From positions 56,966,660-57,030,659 of the forward strand of contig JAPWDM010000004.1 of the NCBI GenBank assembly GCA_035578155.1: 64,000 nucleotides of DNA, written 5' to 3'. Positions within the stretch are counted from its first letter, which is position 1. Every line of letters starts with the position of its first letter. Source of the DNA: Brachynemurus nebulosus (lineage: Eukaryota; Arthropoda; Insecta; Neuroptera; Myrmeleontidae). A program made the translations under genes and the position numbers. Below are positions 47,910 through 60,553 of this stretch, piece by piece. The notes beneath the pieces were generated by a model. The model saw nothing but the letters and a program-made list of their open reading frames with translations. It searched no databases and was not told the DNA's origin.

Positions 47910-48600
47910 AACCAAAAAATGTTATTAAAGTCACTTTTTATTTATTTATAAAATATGAATTTTGGATTTTTTGGAAAGAAAAAATATCTTCAAAAATGCT
48001 TTCCAGTTAACTGTTAAGGTCCTTTTTTAATATTTAAATAAAAAAAAGCAAAAAAAAAAAAACACACACACACAAAGGCAGATAAGCATAGGTAGGAATG
48101 CCCTTGTACGAATTGTGTTGGGTTTTTTCCTGCTAACTGCTATCGACATGAAATTTACTAAGATTCAGCCCTTCAAAACTTTTCAACCCTTTTTTTAAAG
48201 CCCCGATCAGCACTTATCATCAGTTTTGAAACCACCAAAAAAACAATCCGCTTGTACCCTTTCAATCACATTAGATATCTTGAAAATACCGAAGATGTAG
48301 CAAAAAATTCGACTTCCGTGATGGGACCCCGCTGCTCACGGTGTTTTTTTTTGTTTTTTTTTTTTGTTTTTTGTTCTTTTTTTTTTATTTGCTATGCTTA
48401 CTATAGTCTAGTTCACTTAAATATAACCACGCTTCATCACTTATGAATTTAAGTAATTTCCATTTTCTTGACTATCTTTTTCATTATTGCACTTTTGTAA
48501 ATTTTAAATTTGCAGTTTGTTCTTAGAAAAGAATAGAAGGTTGATTTGTCTTGAATATAAGAATTATTTAATTTTTTAACTTTGACTCATGATCAGTTGT
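47910..48600 (+). repeat. Family F, copy 2
   Basis: Matches 10570-11040 over the TTATTTATAAAATATGAATT, ACGAATTGTGTTGG and CTTCCGTGATGGG blocks. Positions 48480-48600 match 10370-10450 inverted. A (CA)n run lies at 48060-48075. The T-rich 64-codon frame at 48252 is not a gene. Confidence 0.65.
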
Positions 48601-48649
48601 ATTTGAAACAGGGTATAGCATATTATTATTATGAAAATAAATCATTTCA

Positions 48650-49290
48650 AACACACATGAGTGTGGCGGGGGTGGCGGCAAGGAAATGCGGAATCCTTAA
48701 AAGGCAAAACCTGGATATTAACTTAGTACGTGTACAGAATTTCAGCTCTCTAGGTTTATTCAGAGGGTCTTGAGGCCTGCCAGAAAGAAAGCACGAAAAA
48801 TCATGAAATTCAGGCGTAAAAATCGTGTTAAAAATTGAAACACTCAAATAGTACACCCTAAATACTAACTTAACTCATATACAAAATTGCAGCCCTCCAA
48901 GGGTCTATTTTTCGGGGGGGGGGGGGATTTTGACCTTGTCAGACTCGCCGAAAAACACGAAAAATCAGAAAAGTATGGCGTAAACATTGTGTAGGTTGGG
49001 GATAGAAATTGAAACCTCTAAAAGACATATCCTTGACACCAACCCAATCTGAATACAAAATTTCAGCCCTCTAGGTTTATTTGGCGGGTCTGTAGACGTG
49101 ACACAAACTTTGAAAACGTGGAAAATTTCAGGTCCGAAAAATCATGAATTTTTGGCGGGAGTGAGGGTGAGGATTAAACATTAAAATTCCCAAAATGCAC
49201 ACCGTAGGTACCAACTTTATCAGTACATAAAATTTCAACCCCCTCGGTTACTTCTGGGGGCTGTGGGCGTGTCAGATCCAAATAATCTAT
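48650..49290 (-). repeat. Family A, copy 3 (inverted, partial)
   Basis: Four module cores (near 48737, 48885, 49060 and 49225) in the same orientation as copy 1. The (AT)n array and the GTTCTACGGG end block are missing. Confidence 0.75.
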
Positions 49291-49299
49291 CTCTAAAAA

Positions 49300-51250
49300 T
49301 ATGCATAGTTCGAACGAAGTTAATGTTACATGTTTTTAATCGACCTACGCAGAATGTTTTACCAATATGCAAAGTTTTAAATCAATCATTCGTTTTTAAT
49401 AATTAGCTGTTGTAACTTCACTGTTTCGTTTTAAGTACATTTTACTTCGAGAATGTGATATTTTCCATGCTGAAAGGTAACCTGTGTCCTTCTTTTTACC
49501 CAGATATTTCTATGCAAGTCAATTGGCTAAGCTACTAAAGTCTGAAAACCAGACAAACAAATAAACTCTTTTTCGTATTTATAGTATTATTTGGGATCAT
49601 GTGCCATTATGATTAAAGCAATTCTTTAGCTTTTATATGTGTCCATAGTTTACTCTAAAAGTTAAGTAACTCTGTAACTAGCCAAAATTGGTCTACAGTC
49701 ATGGAGTGTATGATTTGCTTCAGGGCTTCCTATCGTTGTGTTACATCTTGACGTTGATTTTTAAGACAATTTTTATATATCTATGACTGGTGGTAACTTA
49801 TTATATTTTGAAATAAATAATAAGAATACTTGTAAAATAAGCAACGGACAATAAACTGAGGTAAAGAAAAATTGAAAAATAAATTCACCTGAAGCTACTT
49901 CACAAATTATTTCGACGAATTATTAATGAGTTAATTTGATTTTATGTATATTAACACGGTGCTTCTCTGGTGTTCATGTAAGCAAAGTTGATCTACGAAT
50001 AGCTGGAAAAATTTAAATGCCACCAAATAAAATATCTATCTACCTACCTAAATTTAGAATTTTTATTCAATTAGTTCAATTTGTCAAATAAAAATTCTTT
50101 TATTATCATTTGTCAATCGAAGATATTAAAAAATAATTAAAATTTTATTTGATGAACATTTTTAAGACTTAATTTTCCTCGTAATTATTTTATCGAAGAA
50201 AATGTAATGTGTAGATCTACAAAGAAAAGATATATCTTATTATTTCGATACTTTCCATTATCTTTAATTGGGTTTTTGAATAAAAATAAATATCATTGTT
50301 TTTGTTTTATTTCAAATCTATATCATAAATAATATTGATATTCGATGCGAAAAATAATAAATAATAAATTAATTAAAACTTGAAAAATTTTAAAAAATAT
50401 CATTTGGTTAAAACAGCACTACAAAAGATCGCGATGTCTGTGACGTCATAAAAGTAATATGTCAAAAGTGTCAGAATTATTATTTTGTAGAAAAAATTAT
50501 TGGTGGTTGTTTCATTGATTTCGACGTTCAAAATCTTGAGGGACATTTTTTCCTGATTTATTTTTGTATTGCTATCAGGCTATCACAAAGTGGTATAAAA
50601 CAAGCTCGATATTTATTTAAATTAGACATTTTCAATAAGTTAGTCAATACAGCGATGTTTAGAGTAAGCAATAATTTGGATAGAAACAACAATTTCACAG
50701 CAACAATAATCTAATTTAAAATAAAAAGACACTAATGTAGCTATGTTCAGGCCATATAACTTTTATTACGTCACATAAGCGCTCGGGAACTATCGACCTG
50801 TTATCGGTTCTAAGTTTAAAATTGTATTTTTAATTTAATATAGCTTCTTAATTTTTACGTTTAAAAAAAATAGAGTTTTCTTATCAAACTTATAACGTAA
50901 AAGCCCCTATCCCGGAACATTATTTTTAGGTGTGTCATTAAACTGGCTTCTAAAAATTAATAAATAAATTAAACATTTTTTTCTTAATAAGCAAGAAATC
51001 AAGTTTTTTTAATCCAATGAATATGTTTTTAAGAAAATATAACCCAAAAATTTTGATTTATTAATGTTTTTGTTTTATAATTTGTTGACATCTATAAAAA
51101 AACGGACAGAATATATTAACACCTTTAAAAAATCAGCAAGGACACCTAAAAAAGAACACGTATGTAACGTACATGAGATACATCACATACATCTTCTGCC
51201 ATCTTTTCACGTATAGTCAACTACATATAGTTCACTTTGATATGTATAAA
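49300..51250. other. Intergenic sequence, nothing recognised
   Basis: AT-rich DNA without gene, inverted repeat or tandem array that I could support. Confidence 0.45.
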
Positions 51251-51464
51251 GTGAATAGAGATGGGATTCTATCCGGAATTTTCCCGGGAAAATTGGCAAA
51301 GTGGGTAAAAACGGGATAAATTCCCGGGAAAATTCCCGAAAAGTGGGAATTTATTTTAATTTACTATTTAGCGTAGTATTTTGGATTTAAACTATCAAAA
51401 CCACTGCTTAATAAACAAAATTTGCTAAATATAAATAAATAATCTTTAAACTAAGGTTACTATA

Positions 51465-51538
51465 CAGGTGTAAAACAAATAACTCTCGTCCTTTTGTGGG
51501 GTGACTCATAGCACCCTGTAGACACTAAAACCGCAGGA

Positions 51539-51597
<59 letters not shown>

Positions 51598-51716
51598 CTT
51601 ATCCTTTTAAGGGGTGACGCGACTGTTAATTCCGAAAAAATTCCTGCGGTTTTAGTGTCTACAGGGTGCTATGAGTCACCCCACGAAAGGGCGAGAGTTA
51701 TTTGCTTTACACCCTG
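51465..51716. mobile_element. Mariner-type MITE with internal (AT)n, TA target
   Basis: CAGGTGTAAAACAAATAACT and the inverse of CAGGGTGTAAAGCAAATAAC form inverted ends, with TA at 51463-51464 and 51717-51718. Arms of about 78 bp flank an (AT)n array (51542-51593) and a partial second arm copy. The ends are related to the MITE at 2468. Confidence 0.82.
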
Positions 51717-52190
51717 TATAATTGCACAAGCTAGGTAAGACGAAAAGAAGAGTAACATAAAATTTTCAGTTAAATATGTTTAATTACTTTTACTGACAAA
51801 TTATTATAAATTGATTATAATGGCTTAATTTATGCTCCATTACTCCCATTGATCTGGTCAGCAATAGAATATTTCCAAAAAAATTAGTTTTCGATACTTT
51901 TCGAAAACGTAAACTTTTGATTGTAAATATCTTGTAAATGGTGCATCAAAAATAATGCTCAAAAATAATGAAATTTCTGAAGGCTTAAGCGAAGCAAGTT
52001 ATGGGTACTCCGAACATATTAGGACTATCAAAACCTACTTTTCGTTATCGAAAATTATCTATATCGAAAATAACGATATTTTTAAAATTTTAGTATGTAA
52101 TTTTCGACATATTCGTTATCAATTTGTATTATAAAATTCTGTAAAATTGTTAGTATTTTTTATTTCCAGTATGTTTCCTTTTGTAATGAC

Positions 52191-52272
52191 GGATTCAATT
52201 TACGCGATTTTTATCCGCGTAAATTGAATCCCCGTGGAATGGATATTCACGTAAATTGAAGGACCGGTGTAT
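52191..52272 (-). mobile_element. Pogo/Tigger-like terminal fragment with perfect hairpin
   Basis: GGATTCAATTTACGCG (52191-52206) and CGCGTAAATTGAATCC (52216-52231) form a perfect 16-bp stem with a 9-base loop. A third degenerate copy follows at about 52247. Repeated TTTACGCGGA-type words are usual near pogo/Tigger termini. No partner end seen. Confidence 0.4.
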
Positions 52273-52539
52273 ATATGTATAAAATTAAAAACGCATTTGT
52301 AAAATAGTACAGCTAATTGTAAGTAATCGTTTTTACCCAGGTTTTGGGAATTTTCCCGGGAAAATACCCAATAATTACCCAAATGGGAATATTGCCGGGA
52401 AAATTTCCATCGGTTTTAAAGCAGTAAAGTAAATATTTTAGACTCAAAAAGAAATTAAAACTATTTATAATATAAATTTTTAGTTATTTTACGTACATGA
52501 TTTAAGTTACATACAAAGGTTATATCTGTACTGAATAGA

Positions 52540-52953
<414 letters not shown>

Positions 52954-52966
52954 TTCATATATATAT

Positions 52967-53155
52967 ATTAATATATGTATTTCTTTAATTAAGTATGGAA
53001 ACAGTAAATGCGAGGTGAATTTAAATTGGAAAACAATCATTCTATTAATAATAATTTTTGTTATCAGACGTTTCTTTCAGAAATAACTTCATTAATATGT
53101 AAATGTCAAAACTGTTCTAGTATTGGATCGCGTTCCATAATGGGGGCTTTTACGT
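52967..53155 (+). mobile_element. MITE copy 2 (left end lost)
   Basis: Matches 17740-17916, including the right inverted end GTTCCATAATGGGGGCTTTT. The left end is missing where the preceding (AT)n array begins. The 66-codon frame at 53008 lies inside it and is not a gene. Confidence 0.78.
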
Positions 53156-53469
53156 TTTATGATCTTTTCATTTATGACAAAAATTTTTTTTTTCAAAAAC
53201 CTAATTAAATTCTAAAATTGTTTGTATCCTAATTGAGGAGCTGGGTGGAAAAAGGGCGTAAGTATAGACATATCGTTTTGAGAAAAGATCATTTCAAAGT
53301 TTGGGTGTCTAGTATGAAGCTGAAGACTGAAAAACTGGTAATTGTCGTGTTATACAATTGGTAGCACTAATAATACACTATGCACTAAGATTAAAATACC
53401 CCTGTCGCAGCATCTGCATAACATAGCGAATTTTCCAATGACTGGACACTTGTCGATCTCGTATAACAA
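53156..53469. other. Spacer with a repeat fragment
   Basis: Positions 53390-53435 are the inverse of 40131-40175 (TGCGACAGGGGTATTT word). Otherwise nothing recognised. Confidence 0.5.
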
Positions 53470-54540
53470 TATGTATCCATTGAAATAGTTTAGCCCTGTA
53501 ACAGTGAAAAAATTATCAAAATCGGTTGAGTTGTTAATTTTTAGCGCTTTTGGGTCTCCAGGATCCTAGCGCATCCATATAGAATATCGTATATCTATTT
53601 AAAATAATTTAACTTTTTAATGGTGGAAAAGTTTAAAAATCGGTTGGGTAGTTTATTTTAGTGGCGCTTTTGGAACTCTCAAACTTTAGCGGACCCTATA
53701 CAAGGTTAATCAAAAGTATGGAAACAGTAAAAAATCTCAGCGGGAAAGCATTTTTGGGATAAATGGTCATAACTAAAGTTTTAGCATTCAAGGTCAAGGT
53801 TGAAAGTCATATCAAGGTCAAGTTCGTTTTTTTTATATAGCTATTCCCGTTTTTGATTCCGGCAATAGAAAAAGCAGAACATTTTGTATCTGAATGTGAT
53901 CTCGATCGTGATCTCAAAGCCAATGATCAAGGCCAAATGCTGATTTTTACTGTAATTTTTAATTTATATTGGTACTGTAATTTTTAAAATTTTGACGTGA
54001 TTGGTACTGTAATTTTTTTAAATTTTAACTAGATGACAGACAGGATGTAGACATGACAAAATATAAAATATTTCAAAGTTACTCCATAAAATAAACTTTT
54101 TTTCTACCTTTTTTAAATACTGCACATATCTACATTCTGTTTGCACCTACTGTGTACATCAAAATAAAAAAATTACAGTAAAAATCTAAATTAAAAATGA
54201 CAATAAAAATCAGCATTTGACTTTGATCATTGGCCTTGAGGTCACGATCAAGGTCATATTCGGATGTAGAATTTTCAGTTCATCTTCGGGGATGAAAGAG
54301 GTTGCCATTTAAAAAAAAAAAAACGGACTTAACATTGATATTACCTTGAATCCTGACCTTGAGATCAAAGTCAAGATCACCATGGGACGCGCCGTAAAAA
54401 ATGCTGAAACTTTAGTTATCACCATTTATCACACGACTGCTTTCCCGCTAAGATTTTTTACTGTTTCCATTCCTTTGACTAAACCTGTATAACATAACCT
54501 GTATCCAATTGTATCTAAAATACTTACAAGTTTAGTTCTC
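53470..54540 (-). repeat. 120-bp satellite monomers interrupted by a MITE
   Basis: Two monomers of the family at 11150-12240, inverted, run from 53470 to 53700. They resume at 54488 with the expected downstream part (TAACATAACCTGTATCC..ATCTAAAATACTT). The break is exactly at a TA, where the 787-bp element 53701-54487 is inserted. Confidence 0.75.
53701..54487. mobile_element. Inverted-repeat MITE inserted at TA in satellite DNA
   Basis: Arms share GGAAACAGTAAAAAATCT, AGCGGGAAAGCA and ATAACTAAAGTTT. TA flanks both ends (53699-53700 and 54488-54489). The interior holds repeated AAGGTCAAGG-type words in both orientations. Non-coding. Confidence 0.85.
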
Positions 54541-55099
54541 TTAGTGCGGCTGCACACCTAGGAGATACGACACGACTCACGAGAGGTACGACATGAGCAA
54601 TTTAAGAAATGTGTCGCTTGAAGATACGTATCGCTTGAGTACATTTAAATTACATTGAAAATACAATATTGATGCACACCTGCAAAAACAGATCAATTAG
54701 ATATTTTTACGCAGATATGAAATCAGTAAACAAAATTTTAATATTTTGTATTTTTCAACACCTTTTTACAAAATTAACCCCCCAATTTTAACTCTCAACC
54801 CCCCCCCCCCCCCCCAACCTGTTGAGGTAATGTAAACAAATTGCATATCAATAGACAGCTCTTTAAAAATAGCAATATCGCCAATTTAAGCTTTTGCTCT
54901 ATCTCTTACTATTTTCGAGATATTTGACAAATTAAATTTTTACTCTAATTTTTGAAGGCCGGTTTCACCCCTTCCAACTGTTTTTCTGCCGATAAAAAAA
55001 ATAAACGTGTCGCTTATTTTTAGTGTTCTACAACATGTCTAAATTGCCGGTACACTTTGATTTTACAAACCAAGTAACCAACTGTACAAATTGACGGCT
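54541..55099. other. Repeat remnants, no gene
   Basis: A possible element end at 54545 (GTGCGGCTGCACACC), a C homopolymer run near 54800-54816, and a segment similar to 31880-32110 at 54830-55090. Confidence 0.4.
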
Positions 55100-55250
55100 T
55101 AAAATTAACTTTTTTATTAGTCGAATTTTTCCTTGAAAAAATTAGACTTATACAGTCTATACGACAAGAACGGCGAGAGGCGAGAGTAGGGGCGCTATCC
55201 GTTTTCGGACCCGTAGAACACGAAAATGTAGAAAAAAAATGTCTGATATA

Positions 55251-55341
<91 letters not shown>

Positions 55342-56215
55342 CCGCTACCTTTTAAGATGTGTAGGGTCCCCCTATGGAAGTTAAGAGCTCAAATTTTGTA
55401 ATTGGGGCTCATTCCGATGCACAACAATACTATCAAAGTGGGGTCAAATTTTAGGCAAATTTTGGATCCGACCCAACCTTTAACGGGGTGGTGGGGGGCG
55501 GAAAAGGAATAAAACTTTTTCAAACCGGTTGGAAATAATGTTTCGGTTAATTATCTACAACATATCCAAAATTCAACTTCCTAGGATGATTTGGTGGGAG
55601 TAGAGGGGGAAAAAACGATTTTCGCTGGATCTAACACGTCCCCAGGCCCCCAGAATTAACGTAGAGGGTTGAAATTTGGTGTGTTGATAGAGTTCATACT
55701 TAGGTTATGCTTTTTGAAGGTTTTAATATTTTACCCCCACCCCCCTCATTTTTAAACTACAATTTCATGCTTTTTCGACGTTTTCGAAGTTTGTACCACT
55801 CGCACAGGTCACCCAAATAAACCTAGAGAGCTGAAATTTTGTATTCGGATTGAGTTAGTATCAAGGGGGTGCCTTTTGGGGGTCTCGACTTTTAACCACT
55901 ACCCCCACCATTTTTATACCAAAAAGAACGTGATTTTTCTTGTTTTTTAACAGTTTCGTTCGGGTCAAAATCTCCCGAAATAAACCTAGAGGGCTGAAAT
56001 TTTGTGTACAGGTTAAGATAATAGCCAGACATTGCTTTTTGGAGGTTTCAACTTTTAACCCTTACCGCCACGATTTTTACGCCAATATTTCCTTAATTTT
56101 TTTGCTTGTTTTCTAACACGTCTAGAGACTCTCTAAGGAAACCTAGAGGGCTGAAATTTTGTACGTGTATTCACTTAGTATCCAGCTAGTACCTTTTATG
56201 CAAATGAATGCCTTT
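55100..56215 (+). repeat. Family A, copy 4
   Basis: The most complete copy. It has the end block with GGGCGCTATCCGTTTTCGGA, an (AT)n array at 55247-55340, then four modules with GAGGG(C/T)TGAAATTT cores near 55660, 55825, 55990 and 56145. It is the inverse of 595-1790 along almost its whole length, array included. Confidence 0.85.
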
Positions 56216-57527
56216 TATACAAAACTAAATTTTCAAATCGGCTCACATTGTGTAGCCCGTAGCTCTCTATTAATTATAACGTATAAGAGTTGGTTGGAAG
56301 CGTAACAAATTTTTTTAGTCTCTAAACCTAAAAAATGTATTCCCCTCTAAACTGTAACCCTTTTTTACAGATAAAATTAATAAAAAACCGAGATTTTTTG
56401 ATTTTTTTTCAGAAGCTTACAATTTCTAATTTTCTTTCTGAATCGATGTAATTTTAGGTTTAGGGGCTAATATTTGTTTTCTTGAAAACTCCGTTCGAAT
56501 TTTTAATTTCTGACCACCCGTTGAAGCTCTGTGCAGTGAGTCGTAAGCGATGCTTTTTTTTGAAGCGTTGACTTTGACGCTCCATATAAAATGCATCGTC
56601 ATCGGAGAAAAGCTAAAGAAATGCCTAATAATGTGTATAACGTTACAGATCGATTCCACGTAAGGTTTCTTTAGAAAAAATTATTGAAAATGTGTCTTTT
56701 TTTAAGCTTCTAATCCTGACTAACCTCTTAATATCAAAATGTAACATAAAATGTTATTTCTGTAAATTGTAAAATATTGACATTACATAGAAGAAAACCA
56801 TTTGTATTTTCATAAACAATTAAACTAAGTATTGTAATTTTTCAATTGTAAAGTTGAATACTAATATGTTTGATAAAAATATTTAATATATTTATAATAA
56901 AATGCAAGAACAAAATAAAAATGTATAATAAATTTTTTTATTAACGTATTTCTTTACCAATTATTATTTATATGAAGATCTATTGTGTTAAGAATTTGTA
57001 TATTGTAACGTATTTTGTAATATGGAATAACAATGAAATCAATTTTCTTGATCTACTTTAATATATGATATCTATGGATTTCAGTCTACTTTAATGGAAA
57101 TGAAGTCATGTAATACAATAGGTCTGTATTTTTTTTTATAGATTGGTAATATTGTTTTTTTATCGCTAGGGTCCTTAATTTGATAAGTTCAATTTGAATC
57201 CATTTGTATCAAAATCTATAGATTCGGCTATGGAGGGTAGATTTTTACCTTCCTGTCAGTAATTTTCAAACTATTAAAATGATTATGATTGATAAATTTT
57301 AACTGAATCCTATTATACATTATCATAATATGAATTACCATATTATTCTCATTAGTTTTTTCTTAAACAATTTTACTTAATAATGTTAATTTAAATAAAA
57401 TAATACAATACATATTATTGTAATAAAGTTCAGGTAACTTTTAATAATTATGTTTTTTACTTCTTCCTTCCCATAGAGGCATAAACGTTCAATCCAGTTT
57501 TTACAATATATACATATATACGGATAC

Positions 57528-57606
<79 letters not shown>

Positions 57607-58325
57607 TTATTATATGAACTTGTACATAGTACACATTCTTATGGTATAACAATTGCAATTGTTTCATTTTTTCTCGAAAAAAAAAAAAAATAAAAAAATA
57701 AAATGAAATGTTATGTTGCGGAATAATATGGTTAACCACCGTCTGTTTACCGTAATGTACCATTTAACTGTTTTATATGATGTATACTTTGTTTACCCGT
57801 GGAATGGCTAATGATTAATGAAATATTTTATTTTGTATAGAGTATTTTATTATTTATTCTAGGTAGTTTTTTTTGCTTAAATTTAGCACATTTTGTTAAT
57901 TATATAGATATTTGTTTTACATATGAAATGCAATATTTTGAAATAGAATAAACCTTTATATAGGCAGTTGTTAAATAGAGTATAGTATACCTTTTCCAAC
58001 AATTTTTGGGATGACTTTTCGAGAGGGTGTTATTAGTGACCATAAACTTTCAAGATGTTAAATTATTTTATTGCTTACAACAAATACCACCCTATGTTCA
58101 CTCCAATTGTATTTAAATTTGTTACCTGTTTTACAAGCGACGGTTTCTTTTTGCATTCATATAGATAAGTAGGTAACATGCTGCGAACAATACTGCTGAT
58201 TATTGCCGTACTTGAAAAGTCATCTCATTTAAATATTGAAAAACTATACATTCAGTTCAGACGAACTATACTATAGTTCTATAGCAAATATAGCAAATAG
58301 TTACTATAGCAAATTGTATATTATA
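56216..58325. other. AT-rich sequence with one (AT)n array
   Basis: (AT)n at about 57530-57601. Minus-strand frames at 56426-56659 and 57386-57763 have no recognisable domain, and the second runs through the array. Nothing else was recognised. Confidence 0.45.
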
Positions 58326-58336
58326 TATCAGTGGAC

Positions 58337-58802
58337 TTACAATTTTTCAATTTCAATTATTATAGAGTGCTTGTGAAACATTACTACGTATGACAAACTT
58401 TTGTTTGCATTCAAACACACGCAGTATTCATATGTTCACTTTTTTTTTTTAGTGAGGAGGGGAAACTTTTTATAAGCTGAGTGTGGGATTCCCAGCCGGA
58501 AGGTGCAATAGCTGGGGTACCCACCAGCCCCCCCCCTCTCACCATCATACCGGAACCGCGAAAGCAATATGTTCACTTATCGTTCAGCTAAACTGATAAT
58601 TTTTTCAATCAGTTTGTGATTTTTAATTTACATTTGGATTTTGGTCATACTAACCAAAGAAATCGAGTGCTTAAAGTTTCAGTTTAGCTGAACGATAAGT
58701 GAACATATGAATGCTGTGTGTGTTTAAATGCAAACAAAAGTTTGTCATACGTGGTAATGTTTCACAAGCACTCGATAATATTTGAAATTGAAAAATTGTA
58801 AC
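58337..58802. mobile_element. Foldback element interrupted by a retro-insertion
   Basis: The left arm (58337-58441 and 58579-58598) is inverted at about 58680-58802: TTACAATTTTTCAATTTCAA, TGCTTGTGAAACATTAC, GACAAACTTTTGTTTGCATT and TCGTTCAGCTAAACTGA. The left arm is split by a 125-bp insertion with a 12-bp duplication, while the right arm is continuous and shows the empty site. Confidence 0.85.
58442..58566 (-). mobile_element. Short poly(A)-tailed retro-insertion with 12-bp target duplication
   Basis: ATATGTTCACTT is duplicated at 58430-58441 and 58567-58578. Read on the minus strand, the insert starts with TTTCGCGGTTCCGGTATG, contains CCTTCCGGCTGGGAATCCC, and ends in about nine A. It is GC-rich against the AT background. 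This fits a 5'-truncated LINE 3' end or a SINE; the source element is not otherwise in the window. Confidence 0.88.
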
Positions 58803-58879
58803 TGTTTCTCCCATTAGAGAGAGTACTAATACACATAGGTGGTTGAATGATTGTCTGGTTCGGGTGGCTGTCGAACACA

Positions 58880-58951
58880 GGATCGTTGGTCCAATGGTTA
58901 AGACATCTGGCTAGTTACCGGGAGATCCTGGGTTCGATTTCCGGCCGATTC
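58880..58951 (+). tRNA. tRNA-like sequence, anticodon AGT (Thr) if real; possibly SINE head
   Basis: The 72 bases fold as a cloverleaf. The acceptor pairs GGATCGT with CCGATTC (one mismatch, one G-T). The D-arm is short, with a GGTCCAATGG box A. The anticodon stem TCTGG/CCGGG encloses loop CTAGTTA, and the T-arm is CTGGG-TTCGATT-TCCGG with a good box B. Loop position gives anticodon AGT. Mispairs and the lack of a clear terminator close behind favour a tRNA pseudogene or the head of a tRNA-derived SINE. The following 33 bp repeat 58598-58632. Confidence 0.55.
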
Positions 58952-59409
58952 GGATAATTTTTTCAATCACTTTGTGATTTTTAATTTATCAGTGGACTTA
59001 TGTGTGACTTATATTCCCGAGTGTGACTTTCAGGCCTTTTCAGGCCCTCTGGCAACAATACACACGAACGATCAAAAAAACACTTTAATCCTGTGCAGTG
59101 CCTAATTTCTAAAATTTTAGATACCGGAACACATACTAAAATTGTAGGTGCTGGAACTGAAAACTCTACTTGTCTTGAAAACTTGAATTGTGATAAAATG
59201 ATCTGTGATAAAACGAGTTTTTTTGTGATAAAACAAGTTTTTTTGTGATAAAACCCAAAATTCATTCTTATACGATCTCGACAGACGGGCCAACACATAC
59301 GGTATATTCATTTAAAATAATTTTGCTTTTGCTTTTAAAAGTAAAGAAAATATTTTCGAAATCGGTGTGTTCGAAATCTAAACATCGGTTTAGATCTTTA
59401 GATCATAAC

Positions 59410-60553
59410 CAGTGTTGGGCAAGATATCGACTCTTATTATCTAGATAACAGATAATATATAACGTAATTTAAAATATCTAGATAAAGATAACAGATAATT
59501 TAATCGTTATCTATATAAAATTTTAGATAAAAGATAAGATAATATTTACAGAAATATTGCACTAGGTCATTGTTTTACATATAACCGCCGATCCGTGAAC
59601 CGGTGCTGAGCTGTGAAAGTGCCTCGCCGATTCCTAGAAAGATGTGTTAATTACAATAAATTATAAAAATGTTAAAGAATGATTTTTGGTGACAAAAAGC
59701 GCATGTTTTGGAATTTAGTTTTTTTTTTAATTACGGCCCATGATAGCACACGTTTAGCACAGAAGAGCATAAAATTTTTTGCTTAAAAAAAGTGCTTCAA
59801 CAGTGTTGATATATTTCTGAATTATATGATCGACCTAGTGGTCGGAAAACGACATTTCATATTACACGAATAAATGTTATTCCAACTAATGGCTGAAATG
59901 ATTACTAGCTACAAGAATTCCATTTAAAATACGAGAATTGCTTTTAAATATTTCTCTAAAGTTTAAAAATGTGTAGATATTTATCTGAATTACATGGTGG
60001 AACAAATGGTCGGAAAACAACATTTTATATTACACAACCTACTATTATTCTAATTAATGGTGGAAATGACTCCAAGCTACAAGAATTCTATTTAAAATTT
60101 AAAGTCGTTTTTAGACATCTTTCTAACGTGTGAAAAGTGTCGATACTTGCCTGAATTACATAGTAGATCAGGTGGTCGGAATACGACATTTCATATTACA
60201 CGACCAAATATGATTCCAACTAATGGCGGAAATGATTCCAGGCTACAAGAATTCTGTTTAAAATTAAATAACTGCCTTTAAACATTTTTGTAATTCTTAA
60301 GAAAGTGTCAAAAGTTATTTGAATTACATGATCGACCAAGTGAATATAGGAAAATGGTGAATTTAGCTTCAAATTTCTTTTTTTCAGAAAAAATAAAGAT
60401 GCATTGTTATTATCTTATCTTTTTCTTTCGCTTAATAAAAAGATAAGATAAAAGACAACTTATTTTAAAAATATCTAGATACAAGATAATAGATAACGAA
60501 AACGTTACCTAGATAAAATTTCAGATAACGTTATCTAGATAAGCACAACACTG
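59410..60553. mobile_element. Non-autonomous hAT element with 8-bp target duplication
   Basis: Left end CAGTGTTGGGCAAG and right end, inverse CAGTGTTGTGCTTA, are flanked by exact ATCATAAC duplications (59402-59409 and 60554-60561). Subterminal regions are packed with TATCTAGATAA and AGATAACAGATAA words on both sides. The interior carries tandem modules of about 165 bp. 1144 bp, no transposase. Confidence 0.9.
59808..60345 (+). repeat. Tandem modules of about 165 bp inside the hAT element
   Basis: Units begin near 59808, 59969, 60137 and 60306. Each has a TGAATTACATGRT word, a GTGGTCGGAAAACGACATTT word, and ATGGCGGAAATGATTCC..GCTACAAGAATTC. One stray unit lies at 30065-30180. Confidence 0.85.

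Larger units (their letters stand above)
51253..52420. mobile_element. Possible hAT-like element with CCCGGGAAAATT subterminal repeats
   Basis: The left end TAGAGATGGGATTC is followed by repeated TTCCCGGGAAAATT words (51270-51350). Similar inverted words lie at 52332-52412, ending TTTCCATCGGTTTTA. The termini resemble the TAGAGATG type of hAT elements, but the right end is diverged and no exact 8-bp duplication is visible. A mariner-type MITE and a pogo-like fragment lie inside. Confidence 0.45.

Noticed and set aside
56426..56659. 77-codon minus-strand ORF
   Set aside because: No domain, and only weak protein-like composition.
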